DNA of 64,000 nt, from contig CAWHYZ010000022.1 of the NCBI GenBank assembly GCA_963833605.1, positions 124,001 to 188,000 on the forward strand, given 5' to 3'. The DNA is from JAFAXD01 sp963833605. Lineage in GTDB: Bacteria > Pseudomonadota > Alphaproteobacteria > Rhizobiales > Xanthobacteraceae. Both the position numbers and the translations under genes were made by a program. Shown here piece after piece: positions 48,290 through 57,731 of this stretch; position 1 is the first letter of the stretch; each line of letters starts with the position of its first letter. The notes beneath the pieces were generated by a model. That model was not told the DNA's origin, did no database searches, and saw nothing but the letters and a program-made list of their open reading frames with translations.

Positions 48290-48769
48290 ATGTCGTCAAC
48301 AATCAAACGATCAATCTTCGCTCTTCTCTTGGGCGTTGGATTGGTTGCGGCCCCGCTTTCGGTGCAAGCCGCACAGGCCCACGGAATCCCGGCCGGTGGA
48401 GCAGCCCACGTGGCCCCGGCCGGCGGAGGCTGGCATGGCGGGGGTGGCGGAGCTGCCTGGCATAGAGGTGGTGTTGCCGTCGGAGGCGACGGCTATTATG
48501 GAGCAGGCGTGGCGCCCGTGTGTGGCTATGCGCCTTATCTTTGCGCCTACTACGGTGTCGGTGACGTCGGCGGTGTTGCCGGCGGAGCGGCTTGGGGCGG
48601 TGCACCAGGCTGGGCTGGCGCAGCCGCTTGGAACGGCGCGCATGGCTGGCACGGCGGCGCCTGGCATGGCTGGCATGGCGGCCCGTGGCACGGTGGTGGT
48701 CGTGTGTTCCACTTCGCGGGTGGGCACTTCGGCGGCGGGCACTTTGGCGGCGGACATTTCCGTCGCTGA
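48290..48769 (+). CDS. Small exported Gly/His/Trp-rich protein
   Basis: A 159-residue protein with a clear Sec signal peptide (SIFALLLGVGLVAAPLSVQA, cleavage about residue 28) and a mature part very rich in Gly, Ala, Trp and His: repeated WHGG / GWHG motifs and a tail with three GGHFG units. The His-rich tail could bind metal ions. No domain is recognised; such proteins are common as periplasmic or surface proteins of unknown role in this bacterial group. AAGGA just before the ATG decides the start. Confidence 0.75.
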   Translation: MSSTIKRSIFALLLGVGLVAAPLSVQAAQAHGIPAGGAAHVAPAGGGWHGGGGGAAWHRGGVAVGGDGYYGAGVAPVCGYAPYLCAYYGVGDVGGVAGGAAWGGAPGWAGAAAWNGAHGWHGGAWHGWHGGPWHGGGRVFHFAGGHFGGGHFGGGHFRR

Positions 48770-49023
48770 GACGCTTGGCTGATCGTGACGCTGCATCATG
48801 GGCGGCGGCGGCCTCAATCCGGCGCCGCCTGCCGTGACGGGACACCAGGCGTGGGCGCATTAACACAGAGCCATAGCTTGAGGCAGGCAAGGCGCGCGCA
48901 CCCTTTGTCTGCAGCGGACAACGCTCTACTCTTGCGCGGCGTCGGCGCGATCATCGCGCATCCGCTTCGTGAGGTCCGGAATCCGGACCGCATGGGTTAC
49001 CTCCATCGTGCTAGGATATTCGG

Positions 49024-49770
49024 ATGACGGGTTACGGTCAGTTCTGCTCGGTCGCACGCGCCCATGAGGTATTGGGCGGTCGCTGGACTCTCCTTGTCGT
49101 GCGGGAACTCCTGTGTGGGAGCAGCCGCTTCAATGACATTCGCCGAGGTATACCGAGAATCTCCCGCACCATGCTTTCGGAACGATTGCAGGCGCTGACC
49201 TTCGTCGGGGCCGTAGCTCGGATCGATGGCGAGCATGGTCCCGAATACGCGCTCACCGAGGCCGGCAAGGAGTTGGCGATCCTCGTGGGAGCGCTCGGTA
49301 CGTGGGGACAGAGATGGTTGCCGAGATCGGCGAAGAATGAGGATAACGATTTGGAACCTCTGCTCGTCGATATGCAGAGGCGCGTTCGGTTCGCAGCACT
49401 GCCAAAACATCCCATCGTTATCCGGTTCGAGATTGATCGCCGGGAGTGTCGCTTCATGCTGCTAAAGGCGGCAGAGGCATCGCTCTGTCTGCATAACCCC
49501 GGCTTTCCTGAGCCGCTGCGTGTGCGGTCACGCCTTTTCGCCTTGGTTTCGTGGTGGCGTGGCGATGCGAGTTTCGTCGAAGCGCAGCGGATGGGCTTGG
49601 AGATAACAGGACCAAAATCGCTCGTGCGCGCGTTTCCGGAATGGTTTGATCGATACCAGTTCGCCGGAATCAGCCCTGTGGTGCAGAAGGCCGACAAGGA
49701 CGCAATCGCGCGATCCAAGACAGGGCACACTCCGCAACGCGCGGCGACCCAGATCGCGAGATCTGCGTGA
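49024..49770 (+). CDS. HxlR family transcriptional regulator with extended C-terminal domain
   Basis: A 248-residue regulator. Residues about 5-100 form the HxlR winged helix (FCSVARAHEVLGGRWTLLVVRELLCGSSRFNDI, SRTMLSERLQAL, GPEYALTEAGKEL). The remaining ~130 residues form an SCP2-like C-terminal extension (VIRFEIDRRECRFMLLK) seen in a subset of these regulators. Its TGA overlaps a GTG that opens a broken DUF4287-like reading frame. Target genes unknown. Confidence 0.85.
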   Translation: MTGYGQFCSVARAHEVLGGRWTLLVVRELLCGSSRFNDIRRGIPRISRTMLSERLQALTFVGAVARIDGEHGPEYALTEAGKELAILVGALGTWGQRWLPRSAKNEDNDLEPLLVDMQRRVRFAALPKHPIVIRFEIDRRECRFMLLKAAEASLCLHNPGFPEPLRVRSRLFALVSWWRGDASFVEAQRMGLEITGPKSLVRAFPEWFDRYQFAGISPVVQKADKDAIARSKTGHTPQRAATQIARSA

Positions 49771-49978
49771 AGTCCGACCATTGGAACCTCAAGGACGAAC
49801 AGGTCGTCGAGAAAACCGGGAATTGATCTCGCACTGGATCAAGGTTCTGGCTCAATTCAAAGCCGCAGACAGAAATCCAACGACGTTGCCGCTCATTTGC
49901 GGAACAAGCATGTCGTGCTCTGCTATCGGGCCAGAACTCTGACGACGCTCTATAGCAAGATGAAATCGAGGTCGTGAT
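49767..49978 (+). pseudogene. DUF4287-like small gene, two frame breaks
   Basis: GTG at 49767 overlaps the HxlR stop (GTGA). The reading runs SDHWNLKDEQVVEKTG, then must gain one base at the A-run near 49821 to continue LISHWIKVLAQFKAADR, and again near 49874 to continue SNDVAAHLRNKH ... ARTLTTLYSKMKS before TGA at 49978. The pieces in order resemble a DUF4287 domain (KTG..W..WL.. / AAHL...H). Unlike the other breaks in the window these are missing bases in A-runs, and some expected family residues also seem substituted, so true decay is plausible. The remainder up to 50082 holds nothing recognised. Confidence 0.4.
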
Positions 49979-50082
49979 CGAATCGTAGACTTTGCCAGCG
50001 GTCCGGAATCCGTACCCCACAAGCACTGCTGCTGAGCCTATAGGACTCTCGTTGTTCAACATCCAAACCGAGAGGAAAATCC

Positions 50083-50391
50083 ATGACCGCTCATCTGCTG
50101 ATTATGTATCCGCCCCCCAAGGACGTGAAGGAATTTGACCGCGCCTATCGCGAGGAACACCTGCCTTATGCCGCCCCGAGGCTGAAAGGCGCGACGGGCG
50201 TCGCGACCAAGCGCGTGGTCGGACCATCCTTCGCGCCTCCGCCCTATCATCTGATCTCTGATGTCAGCTTCCCAACAATCGAGACGCTTAAGGCATGTGC
50301 TGCCTCAAGCGGCAAGGAAGCGCTGGCCCACGCGGCGTCGATCAGTTCTGGCGGCGCGCCGGCAATTGTTGTTGTCACTGACGACGCTTAG
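50083..50391 (+). CDS. EthD family protein
   Basis: A 102-residue ferredoxin-like alpha+beta-barrel protein: LLIMYPPPKDVKEFDRAYREEHLPYA matches the EthD N-terminus (ligand-binding stretch with the conserved H in EEHLP). EthD-type proteins support ring-cleavage or ether-degrading pathways as small lyases or chaperones; the precise role here is unknown. GAGAGGAAAA lies just before the ATG. No neighbouring gene obviously uses it. Confidence 0.8.
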   Translation: MTAHLLIMYPPPKDVKEFDRAYREEHLPYAAPRLKGATGVATKRVVGPSFAPPPYHLISDVSFPTIETLKACAASSGKEALAHAASISSGGAPAIVVVTDDA

Positions 50392-50507
50392 GGAGTCTGA
50401 CAACACCCGGACCAAGGCTGCTGTGTCGGCCTTGGTCCGGATTCGTAAAGCTCCGCTTCAGCTGTCGATCACTTGGCGTCGAAAGGACACTAGCAACTCG
50501 ATGAGTC

Positions 50508-50571
50508 TAGTGCCCTTTGAACCCGGATTCGGATTCGCGGCAATTGCGAACTTCTGGTTCGGGGCACTAGT
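50508..50571. repeat. Inverted repeat overlapping the cupin gene 3' end
   Basis: CTAGTGCCC (50508-50516) pairs perfectly with GGGCACTAG (50563-50571) around a 46-base loop that contains CGGATTCGGATTCG. The right arm covers the stop codon of the minus-strand cupin gene (50567). A dispersed-repeat or terminator-type structure. Confidence 0.45.
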
Positions 50572-50884
50572 GCTTCTTTAATTCCACCAGCACGTTCTCG
50601 TAGGCGAAATCGTTGAGGTTGCGCAGCTGGTGGGTCTCGCCGGCCGGCAGGAAGAACGCCTCGCCCTTCTTGTCGTCGCCGTAGCGCACCTTGCCTTCGA
50701 TGGTGGTGAGCTCGACCTTGCCGCCGGTCATGGGCACGATCAGGTACGGCAGGTCGTGCCGGTGCATGCGCTTGATGCCGCCTGGCCCGACCGCGAAGCT
50801 CCACACCCGGATCGACTCGTTCTCGAAGATGATCTTGTCGCCGATCGGGCCGAGCTCGACGTTCGTTCTTGCATCACCTGCCAT
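50567..50884 (-). CDS. Small cupin domain protein
   Basis: A 105-residue single-domain cupin. Motif 1 is RMHRHDLPYLIVPMTGGKVEL with two His and an acidic residue for a metal ion; motif 2 is FFLPAGETHQLRN with the third His. Small cupins of this type are often isomerases, dioxygenases or ligand sensors; substrate unknown. GGAGGA 5 bases before the ATG. Confidence 0.85.
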   Translation of the reverse strand: MAGDARTNVELGPIGDKIIFENESIRVWSFAVGPGGIKRMHRHDLPYLIVPMTGGKVELTTIEGKVRYGDDKKGEAFFLPAGETHQLRNLNDFAYENVLVELKKH

Positions 50885-51087
50885 GACGATCCTCCGCTTG
50901 CTGGCGCCTTGACCGCGGGCTGCCGCAGCCTATCGTAGCCGCAACGGCCACTTTATCAATAAGACAAGCCGCATGCGATGGCCGACGAGCGCAGTCGTCC
51001 ATTTGCGCTGCGGCAGCGCCTGTTCCCGAAACCTGGATGCCGGTTTCGGACAAGAACATGCGCAATAAGAAAAACGAGGGAGCACCC

Positions 51088-53431
51088 ATGAGCCAGCAGC
51101 TCGACGCGAAATCCTTTGGCATCGGCCAGCCGGTACGCCGCGTGGAGGACGTGCGCTTTCTCACCGGACGCGGCCGCTTTGTCGATGATATCGAGCTGCC
51201 GCACCAGGCGCATGCAGTCGTCGTGCTCTCGCCGCATGCGCATGCGCGCATCAAACGCATCGATGCCGCGGCGGCGCGCGCCGCGCCCGGGGTCGTGTGT
51301 GTGCTGACCGGTGACGACGTGAAGGCCGATCGCCTCGGTGGCCTGCCGCCCAACTTCATGCCCGAGGACGTCGGCGGCCCGAAAGGGCTGCGAACCCGCC
51401 GCCCGATCCTGGTCGGCGACCGGGTGCGCTGCGTCGGCGACCGCGTCGCCATGGTGGTGGCTGAAACGCTGGAACAGGCGCGCGATGCGGCCGAGCTTCT
51501 CGTGATCGACTACGAGCCGCTCCCGGCCGTCGCCAATATCGAGGATGCGGTCAAGCCGGGCGCACCCGCGGTGTGGGACGAATGCCCCGGCAACGTGTCG
51601 TTCGCGTTGGCGAACGGCGACGAGAAGGCGACCGCGGCGGCGTTCGCCAACGCGACGCATGTGGTTTCGCTGCGGCTCGAGAACAATCGGCTCGCCCCCA
51701 ACGCCATGGAGCCGCGCGCGGCGATCGGTGATTACGATCCGGCCGAGGACAGCTACACGCTCTACACCAGCTCGCAGGCGCCGCACGCGGTGCGCTCCGA
51801 AGTTGCCGGTCATGTGTTTGGTCTGCCTGAGACCAGGTTTCGCGTCATCGCCCCGGACGTCGGCGGCGGGTTCGGCGTGAAGGCGGACGCCTATCCGGAA
51901 GACGCGCTGGTGCTGTGGGCCTCGCGCCGCTGCTCCCGCCCGGTGCGCTGGATCGCGAGCCGGACCGAACTCGATTGCGGGCGACAATCACGGCCGCGAT
52001 CAGGTCGTGCACGCCGAGCTTGCGCTTGATGCGCACGGCAAGATCCTGGCGATCCGCACCCACGCGCTGCACGCGGTCGGGGCCTATATCGTTTCGGCTG
52101 CGGTCGCGCCGCTGGTCTATTCATTGCGCTACACGCCGGGTGTCTACGACGTGCAGACGCTCTGGCTCACCACCAAGGCGGTGTTCACCCACACCTCGCC
52201 GCTCGGCGTCTACCGCGGCGCTGGGCGTCCGGAAGGCAACTACGTGATCGAGCGGCTGCTCGATCGCGCCGCCGCGATGCTCGGCATCGGCCAGGACGAA
52301 ATCAGACGCCGCAACTTCATCGCTCCGAAGGCAATGCCCTACACGACGCCGACCGGCTCGGTCTATGACAGCGGCGAGTTCGAGCACCTGATGGACGAGT
52401 GCATGCGGCTCGCCGACTGGAAGGGCTACAAGGCGCGACAGGCGCAATCGAAGGCGGCCGGCAAGGTGCGCGGCCGTTCGGTGAGCTGCTACATCGAGCA
52501 CGCCGGCATCTTCAATGAAAGCATGGGTCTGCACTTCGACCCGGGCGGCAACGTCACCATCCGGGCCGGCACCCATTCCCACGGCCAGGGTCACGCCACC
52601 GCGTTCGCGCAGCTCGTCAGCGACTGGCTCGGCGTTCCATTCGCCGCGATCCGCTACCTGCAGGGCGACACCGACAAGGTCGCGTTCGGACGCGGCACCT
52701 ACGCGGCGCGCAGCGCCGTGCTCGGTGGCTGGGCGCTGCGGCTTGCCGCCGACGCGATCATCGCCAAGGCCAAACCGATGGCGGCCCATCTCTTGGAAGC
52801 CTCGGCGGCTGACATCGATTTCGAGCCGGGGCGGTTCCGCGTGCGCGGGACCGATCGCATCATCGCGCTGGTTGACACCGCCAAGGCGTTCTACGCGCCG
52901 TTCCTGCCCGACGGGGTCACGCTTGGGCTGGAGGCCAGCGCGAGCGCCGACGGCCATATCCCGAGCTATCCCAACGGCTGCCATGTGTGCGAGGTCGAGC
53001 TTGATCCATTGACCGGTCGCATCACGCTGGATCGCCACACCGTGGTGGACGACTGCGGTCGCCCCATCAACCCGATGATCTGCGAGGGCCAGATCCAGGG
53101 CGGCATTGCCCAGGGGGTCGGCCAGGCCCTGATGGAGAACGTGGTCTACGACCGCGCGAGCGGCCAGCTCCTGTCGGGCAGCTACATGGACTACGGCATG
53201 CCACGTGCCGACGACATGGGCGAGCTCGCGACCCATTTCAGCAACGTGCCGTGCACCACCAACCCGCTCGGCATCAAGGGCGTGGGCGAATCAGGCACGA
53301 TCGGCGCGCCGCCCGCGGTAATGAACGCGGTCGTGGATGCGTTGCGCGCGGTCGGCGTCGAGCACGCCGACATGCCGGCAACGCCGGCGCGGATGTGGGC
53401 TGCGTTGCAGGCGGGCCGGCCGAAGAGCTGA
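51088..53431 (+). CDS. CoxL-like molybdopterin-binding hydroxylase large subunit, one 1-base frame break
   Basis: Second XDH/CO-dehydrogenase-type large subunit, about 780 residues after repair. The first part runs FGIGQPVRRVEDVRFLTGRG to PVRWIASRTE. The frame then breaks near 51969 (GAACTCG should be GACTCG or GAATCG), after which GDNHGRDQVVHAELALD continues in the next frame to 53431. The active-site loop is VYRGAGRPEG (form II type, not CO dehydrogenase) and the catalytic Glu is in GIKGVGESG. GAGGGAG 4-5 bases before ATG 51088. Like the copy at 22670-25006 it lacks neighbouring CoxM/CoxS genes. A paralogue of that gene. Confidence 0.85.
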
Positions 53432-53479
53432 TAGCCCAACGTCCTGACCATTCAACTCGGCTCGCTGTGCCGAACACGT

Positions 53480-53746
53480 TCAGGCGAGTGCAGTGGGCCC
53501 CCGGAAGGTCCTGATCGGACCTTCGATGCGCTTGCTGCGGTCGGGGGCAACGGTCTCTTGCGAGCGAGGGGCTCTCAACGAGTCCGTCTTGTGGGTGCGG
53601 TCAACCGAGTGGCTGCGTGCATCCGATTGAACGGCCGGTTCCGGCATCGCGGCGTACTCGGCCGCGAATGCAACGCTAACCGCTGCACCGGCCAAGACCA
53701 GCACTGCGAGGAAACGGGCAAAGCTACGATTTCTGTTTGACCCCAT
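53480..53746 (-). CDS. Small exported protein of unknown function
   Basis: An 88-residue product with an N-terminal signal peptide (RSFARFLAVLVLAGAAVSVAF, cleavage near AFA-AEY) followed by a polar, Arg/Ser-rich mature segment of about 60 residues without a recognised domain. The ATG at 53746 follows a GAGAGAGG stretch; an in-frame GTG at 53761 is possible. Stands alone, opposite in strand to both neighbours. Confidence 0.5.
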   Translation of the reverse strand: MGSNRNRSFARFLAVLVLAGAAVSVAFAAEYAAMPEPAVQSDARSHSVDRTHKTDSLRAPRSQETVAPDRSKRIEGPIRTFRGPTALA

Positions 53747-53902
53747 GACCTCTCTCCCCACCTGACGAGGGGATTAAAAAGGAAGCCGTGGCTCTCGGAA
53801 ATTCAGGTAATATCCCTACGGGGTTGTCCTTAAGGGGCGACGGCCGCATCCGATGGTCGCGTTCGTACCCATTAAGATCGGCCGGGCAAACGGAGACGCC
53901 GC

Positions 53903-54178
53903 ATGACCGGGCTGCTGAAGCTCGCACTTCCGGTGGTCCTTGGTATCCTCGCGCTGGCGCCGCCGGCATCCGCCCAGTCGACCCAGTCGACCCAGTCGAC
54001 CCAGTCGACGAACGCTCGGACTGCTCCGCGCGGCCCTCAGCCTTTGCCCGCCCTGAGCACCAAGTTGCCGAACACCGTTCATGAGGGCGGCCACAAATAT
54101 CTCGGCCGGGATCCAGACGCGACGGTGCGCTCGCAGATCATGAAGGATGAGACCATGCACAAGGGCAACAACTACTGA
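53903..54178 (+). CDS. Small exported protein with TQS tandem repeat
   Basis: A 91-residue protein with a signal peptide (LLKLALPVVLGILALAPPASA, then QST) and a short mature part ending KDETMHKGNNY. Just after the predicted cleavage site the DNA has four tandem copies of the 9-mer CAGTCGACC (53975-54010; last base of the last copy differs), giving (QST)4. Such a slip-prone 9-mer would vary the linker length without a frame change. Function unknown. Confidence 0.65.
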   Translation: MTGLLKLALPVVLGILALAPPASAQSTQSTQSTQSTNARTAPRGPQPLPALSTKLPNTVHEGGHKYLGRDPDATVRSQIMKDETMHKGNNY

Positions 54179-54300
54179 GACCTCTCACCCAGCAATGTGC
54201 AATCAGCGCCGATTTCATCACGCTAAGTTGTTTTCGCCCGCAGAATTTCTGCTCCGCAGTCAAACAAATCGGAAGGTAGTCGGCAAAGCGGGATGTTGCC

Positions 54301-55689
54301 ATGATTGATCGCGCAGCGGCCGATCGTGAACACGCGGGGGCACCGCTCGATGCGAGCGAGGCGCACCTGTTGGACGCACTCAAGATCGCGCGCGCCGGCC
54401 ATTGGCAATACGACGTTCAAACCGACACGTTTACGTTCAGCGATCAATTCTATGCGATCCTGCGCACGACCGCCGAAGCGGTCGGGCGCTATACCATGGG
54501 CTCCGCCGAATATGTGAGGCGCTTCGTTCATCCCGACGACGCGCCGCTCGTACGAAAGGCGATTCAAGCCGCGGCGTTGCCTTCCGATTCGCAGTACGTC
54601 GGCGAACTTGAGCATCGGACCGTTTTCGGCGACGGAAACACCGGCTACATCGTCGTCCGTTGGTTCCCGGTTCGGGATGCACGCGGCCGTATCATTTCCA
54701 CCCACGGGGTCAATCAGGACATTACCGAGCAAAGAAACGCGGAGCGAATGCTTCGAGAAGGCGAGGCCCAGTTCAGGAGCCTGGTGGAGCAGCAAGTCGC
54801 CGGCATCATTATCATGTGGGAGAATGGCTCGTTGGCCTACGTGAATCCGCGCTTCGCCAACATGCTGGGGTACGAGCCAAGCGATGTGATCGGCCGCTCA
54901 ATCTTCGACTTCGTCGCGGAGCCGTACAAGAAGATGGTGGCCGATCGGACGCGTGAGCGGCTCGTGGGCCAACAGGGCGTCAAGCCAACCGCCTTCGCGA
55001 TCCATCGCCGCGACGGTATGCTGGTTGATGTCCTCGGACAAACGACGCTGGCGACCTGGCAGGAGCGGCCTGCGCTCATCGGTGTCGTCATCGATGACAG
55101 TGAGCGCAAGCATGCCGAACGTGCCCTGCGGCAGACGATCGAAGCACTCGCCAGCATGGTGGAATTGCGCGACCCGTATACGGCCGGGCATCAGCGCCGC
55201 GTTTCCAAGCTTGCGGGCGCGATCGCCCGCGACATCGGAATGCCCGAATCCCAGGTCGAAGGGCTGGTGCTTGCAAGCGCGGTCCACGATGTCGGCAAGA
55301 TCCAGGTCCCGACCGACATCCTCAGCAAACCCGGCGAGTTGACGGATCTCGAATTCCAGCTGATGCAACGGCACGTGCAGGCGGGCTACGACATCCTCAA
55401 GGGCGTGGAGTTTCCGTGGCCGGTCGCGCAGACCGTGCTGCAACATCACGAGCGGGTCGACGGCTCGGGCTACCCCCATGGCCTCAAGGCGGACGCGATC
55501 CTGCTGGAGGCCAAGATCCTCGCAGTGGCCGACGTGGTCGATTCGATCATGTCTCGTCGCCCCTATCGTGAGGGGCTTGGGCTGGAGGCGGCGCTCGACG
55601 AGATCGGGCGCGGGAGAGGGAAACTCTACGATCCCGCGGTCGTCGAGGCCTGCACGTCGCTGTTTCGGCAGAAAGCATTCAGTTTTTGA
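54301..55689 (+). CDS. PAS-PAS-HD-GYP cyclic-di-GMP phosphodiesterase
   Basis: A 462-residue cytosolic signalling protein. PAS/PAC 1 (about 25-145, ending GVNQDITEQRNAE), PAS/PAC 2 (about 150-275: FRSLVEQQVAGIIIM, YVNPRFANMLGYEPSDVIGRS), then an HD-GYP domain (about 285-455) with the metal His-Asp pair in ASAVHDVGKI and the HHERVDGSGYPHGL motif. The GYP sequence is intact, so hydrolysis of c-di-GMP is expected, controlled by whatever the PAS domains sense. There is no receiver domain or membrane segment. Confidence 0.92.
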   Translation: MIDRAAADREHAGAPLDASEAHLLDALKIARAGHWQYDVQTDTFTFSDQFYAILRTTAEAVGRYTMGSAEYVRRFVHPDDAPLVRKAIQAAALPSDSQYVGELEHRTVFGDGNTGYIVVRWFPVRDARGRIISTHGVNQDITEQRNAERMLREGEAQFRSLVEQQVAGIIIMWENGSLAYVNPRFANMLGYEPSDVIGRSIFDFVAEPYKKMVADRTRERLVGQQGVKPTAFAIHRRDGMLVDVLGQTTLATWQERPALIGVVIDDSERKHAERALRQTIEALASMVELRDPYTAGHQRRVSKLAGAIARDIGMPESQVEGLVLASAVHDVGKIQVPTDILSKPGELTDLEFQLMQRHVQAGYDILKGVEFPWPVAQTVLQHHERVDGSGYPHGLKADAILLEAKILAVADVVDSIMSRRPYREGLGLEAALDEIGRGRGKLYDPAVVEACTSLFRQKAFSF

Positions 55690-55719
55690 CAGACCGGTTG
55701 GTTCGCGCCTAGGTGGAGC

Positions 55720-56088
55720 ATGCCCCATCAGCTATCGAAGCTGTGCAAAGTCCTGCTTGTATCCGCTGCGGCTGCAGCGATCGGCGCGACCTCGATTGCG
55801 ACTGCGACGCGCGCAGCAAGCCCGAACGGCGAAGGCTGGCAGAACGGCGTTTGGCGTGGCGCCGGATGGGCGTGGCGCGGCGGAGCGGGATGGGCCGGCC
55901 GCTGGGTCTGGAAGCGCGGTGCCGACGGCCCGGGTTGGGGCAGCTTTTATCCGGGCCCTGGCTACTACCCGTTCGGCTATCCGTATGGCTACGCCTACCC
56001 CTATGCTCCTCGCGGTTACTACGGGTGCTACCGCCCGGTTCCGCTCGATCCCGAGGGGCGGACTTTCGCGCGCGTACCGGTGTGCTGA
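55720..56088 (+). CDS. Small exported Gly/Trp/Tyr-rich protein
   Basis: A 122-residue protein: signal peptide (LCKVLLVSAAAAAIGATSIATATRA) and a mature part with WRGAGWAWRGGAGWAG, then a Tyr/Pro/Gly-rich PGYYPFGYPYGYAYPYAPRGYYG stretch and a C-terminal CYRPVPLDPEGR..RVPVC with two cysteines that could form a disulfide. Its composition recalls the exported protein at 48290-48769. Function unknown. Confidence 0.75.
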   Translation: MPHQLSKLCKVLLVSAAAAAIGATSIATATRAASPNGEGWQNGVWRGAGWAWRGGAGWAGRWVWKRGADGPGWGSFYPGPGYYPFGYPYGYAYPYAPRGYYGCYRPVPLDPEGRTFARVPVC

Positions 56089-56142
56089 GGCTGGCGCCCT
56101 CGGCCGCTCATCGCTTGCTCGTCCGTGCCAGAATCTTCTTTT

Positions 56143-56190
56143 GCGCATGTCCTTATCGGAAAACCGGCATCCACTTTTCCGGGCATGCGC
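56143..56190. repeat. Dispersed palindromic repeat (GCGCATG ... CATGCGC)
   Basis: A 48-bp element with outer arms GCGCATG and CATGCGC and inner CGGAAAACCGG followed by CCACTTTTCCGG, a repeat type widespread in alphaproteobacterial intergenic DNA. A related partial copy (CCGGTTTCGGACAAGAACATGCGC) is seen at about 51041-51064, before the second CoxL-like gene. The right arm touches the stop codon of the minus-strand lipoprotein gene. Confidence 0.6.
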
Positions 56191-56612
56191 TAATCGCATT
56201 TTTCGCCCAGGCAGATCTTCTCCAACTCGGGAAACGGCTTGTAGGTTGCCCAGCTGCACTGGTCGCGGGTTGCCACAAGGAATTGCGTGACCTGGCCGCG
56301 ATAGAAATAGACGATGCGCTCGGTCGGGCCGTCGTATTGGTGCTTCTCGTTTCTGGGATTGAAGCGCACACAGACCACATAGCGGTCGACTTTGTCGATG
56401 GGCCGCAGGACCGGTTCTGAAATCTGCGCTTCGCGGATATTGGTCGGATCGGGCGTTTGGTTGTCTTTGACCAATGTCCACACCGCCTTTTTATAGTCGG
56501 TGGGATAGATGTTCTCTTCGACCTTCGCCGGGTCGCTCGTGCAGGCCGCAAACATGAACGCGACAAGGATCAGCGAAGCTTGCGCTCCTGCCCGACCAAG
56601 AAGAAGCTTCAT
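56190..56612 (-). CDS. Putative lipoprotein of unknown function
   Basis: A 140-residue protein with a lipoprotein signal: a hydrophobic segment ending in the lipobox FAAC (Cys about residue 24). The mature part has four further cysteines (VVCVRF, DQCSW, KICLGEKCD), possibly two disulfides. No domain recognised; the position suggests attachment to a periplasmic membrane face. GGAGACGAC lies before the ATG. Downstream of the quinone oxidoreductase on the same strand. Confidence 0.7.
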   Translation of the reverse strand: MKLLLGRAGAQASLILVAFMFAACTSDPAKVEENIYPTDYKKAVWTLVKDNQTPDPTNIREAQISEPVLRPIDKVDRYVVCVRFNPRNEKHQYDGPTERIVYFYRGQVTQFLVATRDQCSWATYKPFPELEKICLGEKCD

Positions 56613-56631
56613 GTCGTCTCCCCGAAGCTGA

Positions 56632-57598
56632 TCAGGGCATCAGCAAGATCTTCCCGAAATGCTGATTCGCCTTCATGTGCGCGTGCGCGGCGGCGGCTTG
56701 ATCGAGTGGAAACGTCTTGTCGATTGGCAGCCAAAGCTTGCCGGCCGCGATGGCGTCGGCGAGGTCCTTCCACATCACGCGGGTTTCCTCGCGAAGTTCG
56801 TCGACCGAGCGGGTGCGGTGAGTGACGCCGATATAGGTGATGCGGCGCGCGGCATGCAGGTCGAAATCGAACTCGCCCTTGCCGCCGCCGAGCCGCCCGA
56901 CATTGACGATGCGGCCGAGGATCGCGCTGGCCTTGAGATTGCCGTTGGCGACGCCGCCGGAAACCTGATCGATGATCAGGTTGACGCCCTTGCCGTCGGT
57001 CGCTTTGAGGACCTCGTCCGGCCATGCCGGATTGCTGGTATCGACGGCGAGGTCGGCGCCGAACTCTTTGAGCCGGGCGCGCCGCCCGGCGTTGGTCGAA
57101 CGTCCCGATCACCAGCCGGGCGCCCAGCAGCTTCGCGATCTGCAGTGCCATGAGGCCGACCCCGGCGCTCGCGCCCTGGATCATCACGCTCTGGCCGGCC
57201 GTGAGCCGGCCGTTGGTGACGAGCGCGTCATGCATGGTTGCGACAGCGACCGGCAGGGTCGCGGCTTTTTCGAAGGTAAGGCCGGTCGGCATCGGCGTCA
57301 CGCGGCCCCAATCGGCGACTGCATATTCGGCGTAGCCGCCCGCGCCCGCGCACATCACGCGGTCGCCGGCCTTGAACCCGCCTTTGACCTCGTTGCCAGC
57401 CTCGACCACCTCGCCCGACCAGTCGAGCCCAAGCGTCGCACCGACCGCCCCGTGGCCGCCGACGCCGCGCGCGGCGTTGAGGTCGGCGCGATTGAGGCTT
57501 GCGGCGCGAACGCGCACCAGGACCTCATGCGGCTTCGGCTTGGGTTGGGGGATGTCCCGGATCTCGAGACCCTTGTCGGTTGCGACCGCCGCTTTCAT
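56632..57598 (-). CDS. Zinc-type NADPH:quinone oxidoreductase (MDR superfamily), one 1-base frame break
   Basis: About 321 residues after repair. The GroES-like N-terminal domain (MKAAVATDKGLEIRDIPQPKPKPHEVLVRV, SLNRADL, LGLDWSGEV) and the Rossmann motif GASAGVGLMALQIAKLLGA are intact. The frame then breaks near 57098 (plus strand GAACGTC should be GACGTC), after which GTSTNAGRRARLKEFGADLA and a C-terminus ending HMKANQHFGKILLMP read through to TGA at 56632-56634. The NxxxR-type quinone-binding residues of the zeta-crystallin group are present. Reduces quinones or enones with NADPH. Confidence 0.85.
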
Positions 57599-57731
57599 CC
57601 CTGATCTCCCTGCTTGTTCTGTCCGGCATGTGGTGGGGTGGTGGCGAGGCTTATCGCATACGCTCCGGCGTTTTTGCTAGGCCGTGTACTTATGAACGCG
57701 CAGGTCGCAGATCGGCTTTGGGTTCGGTCGG

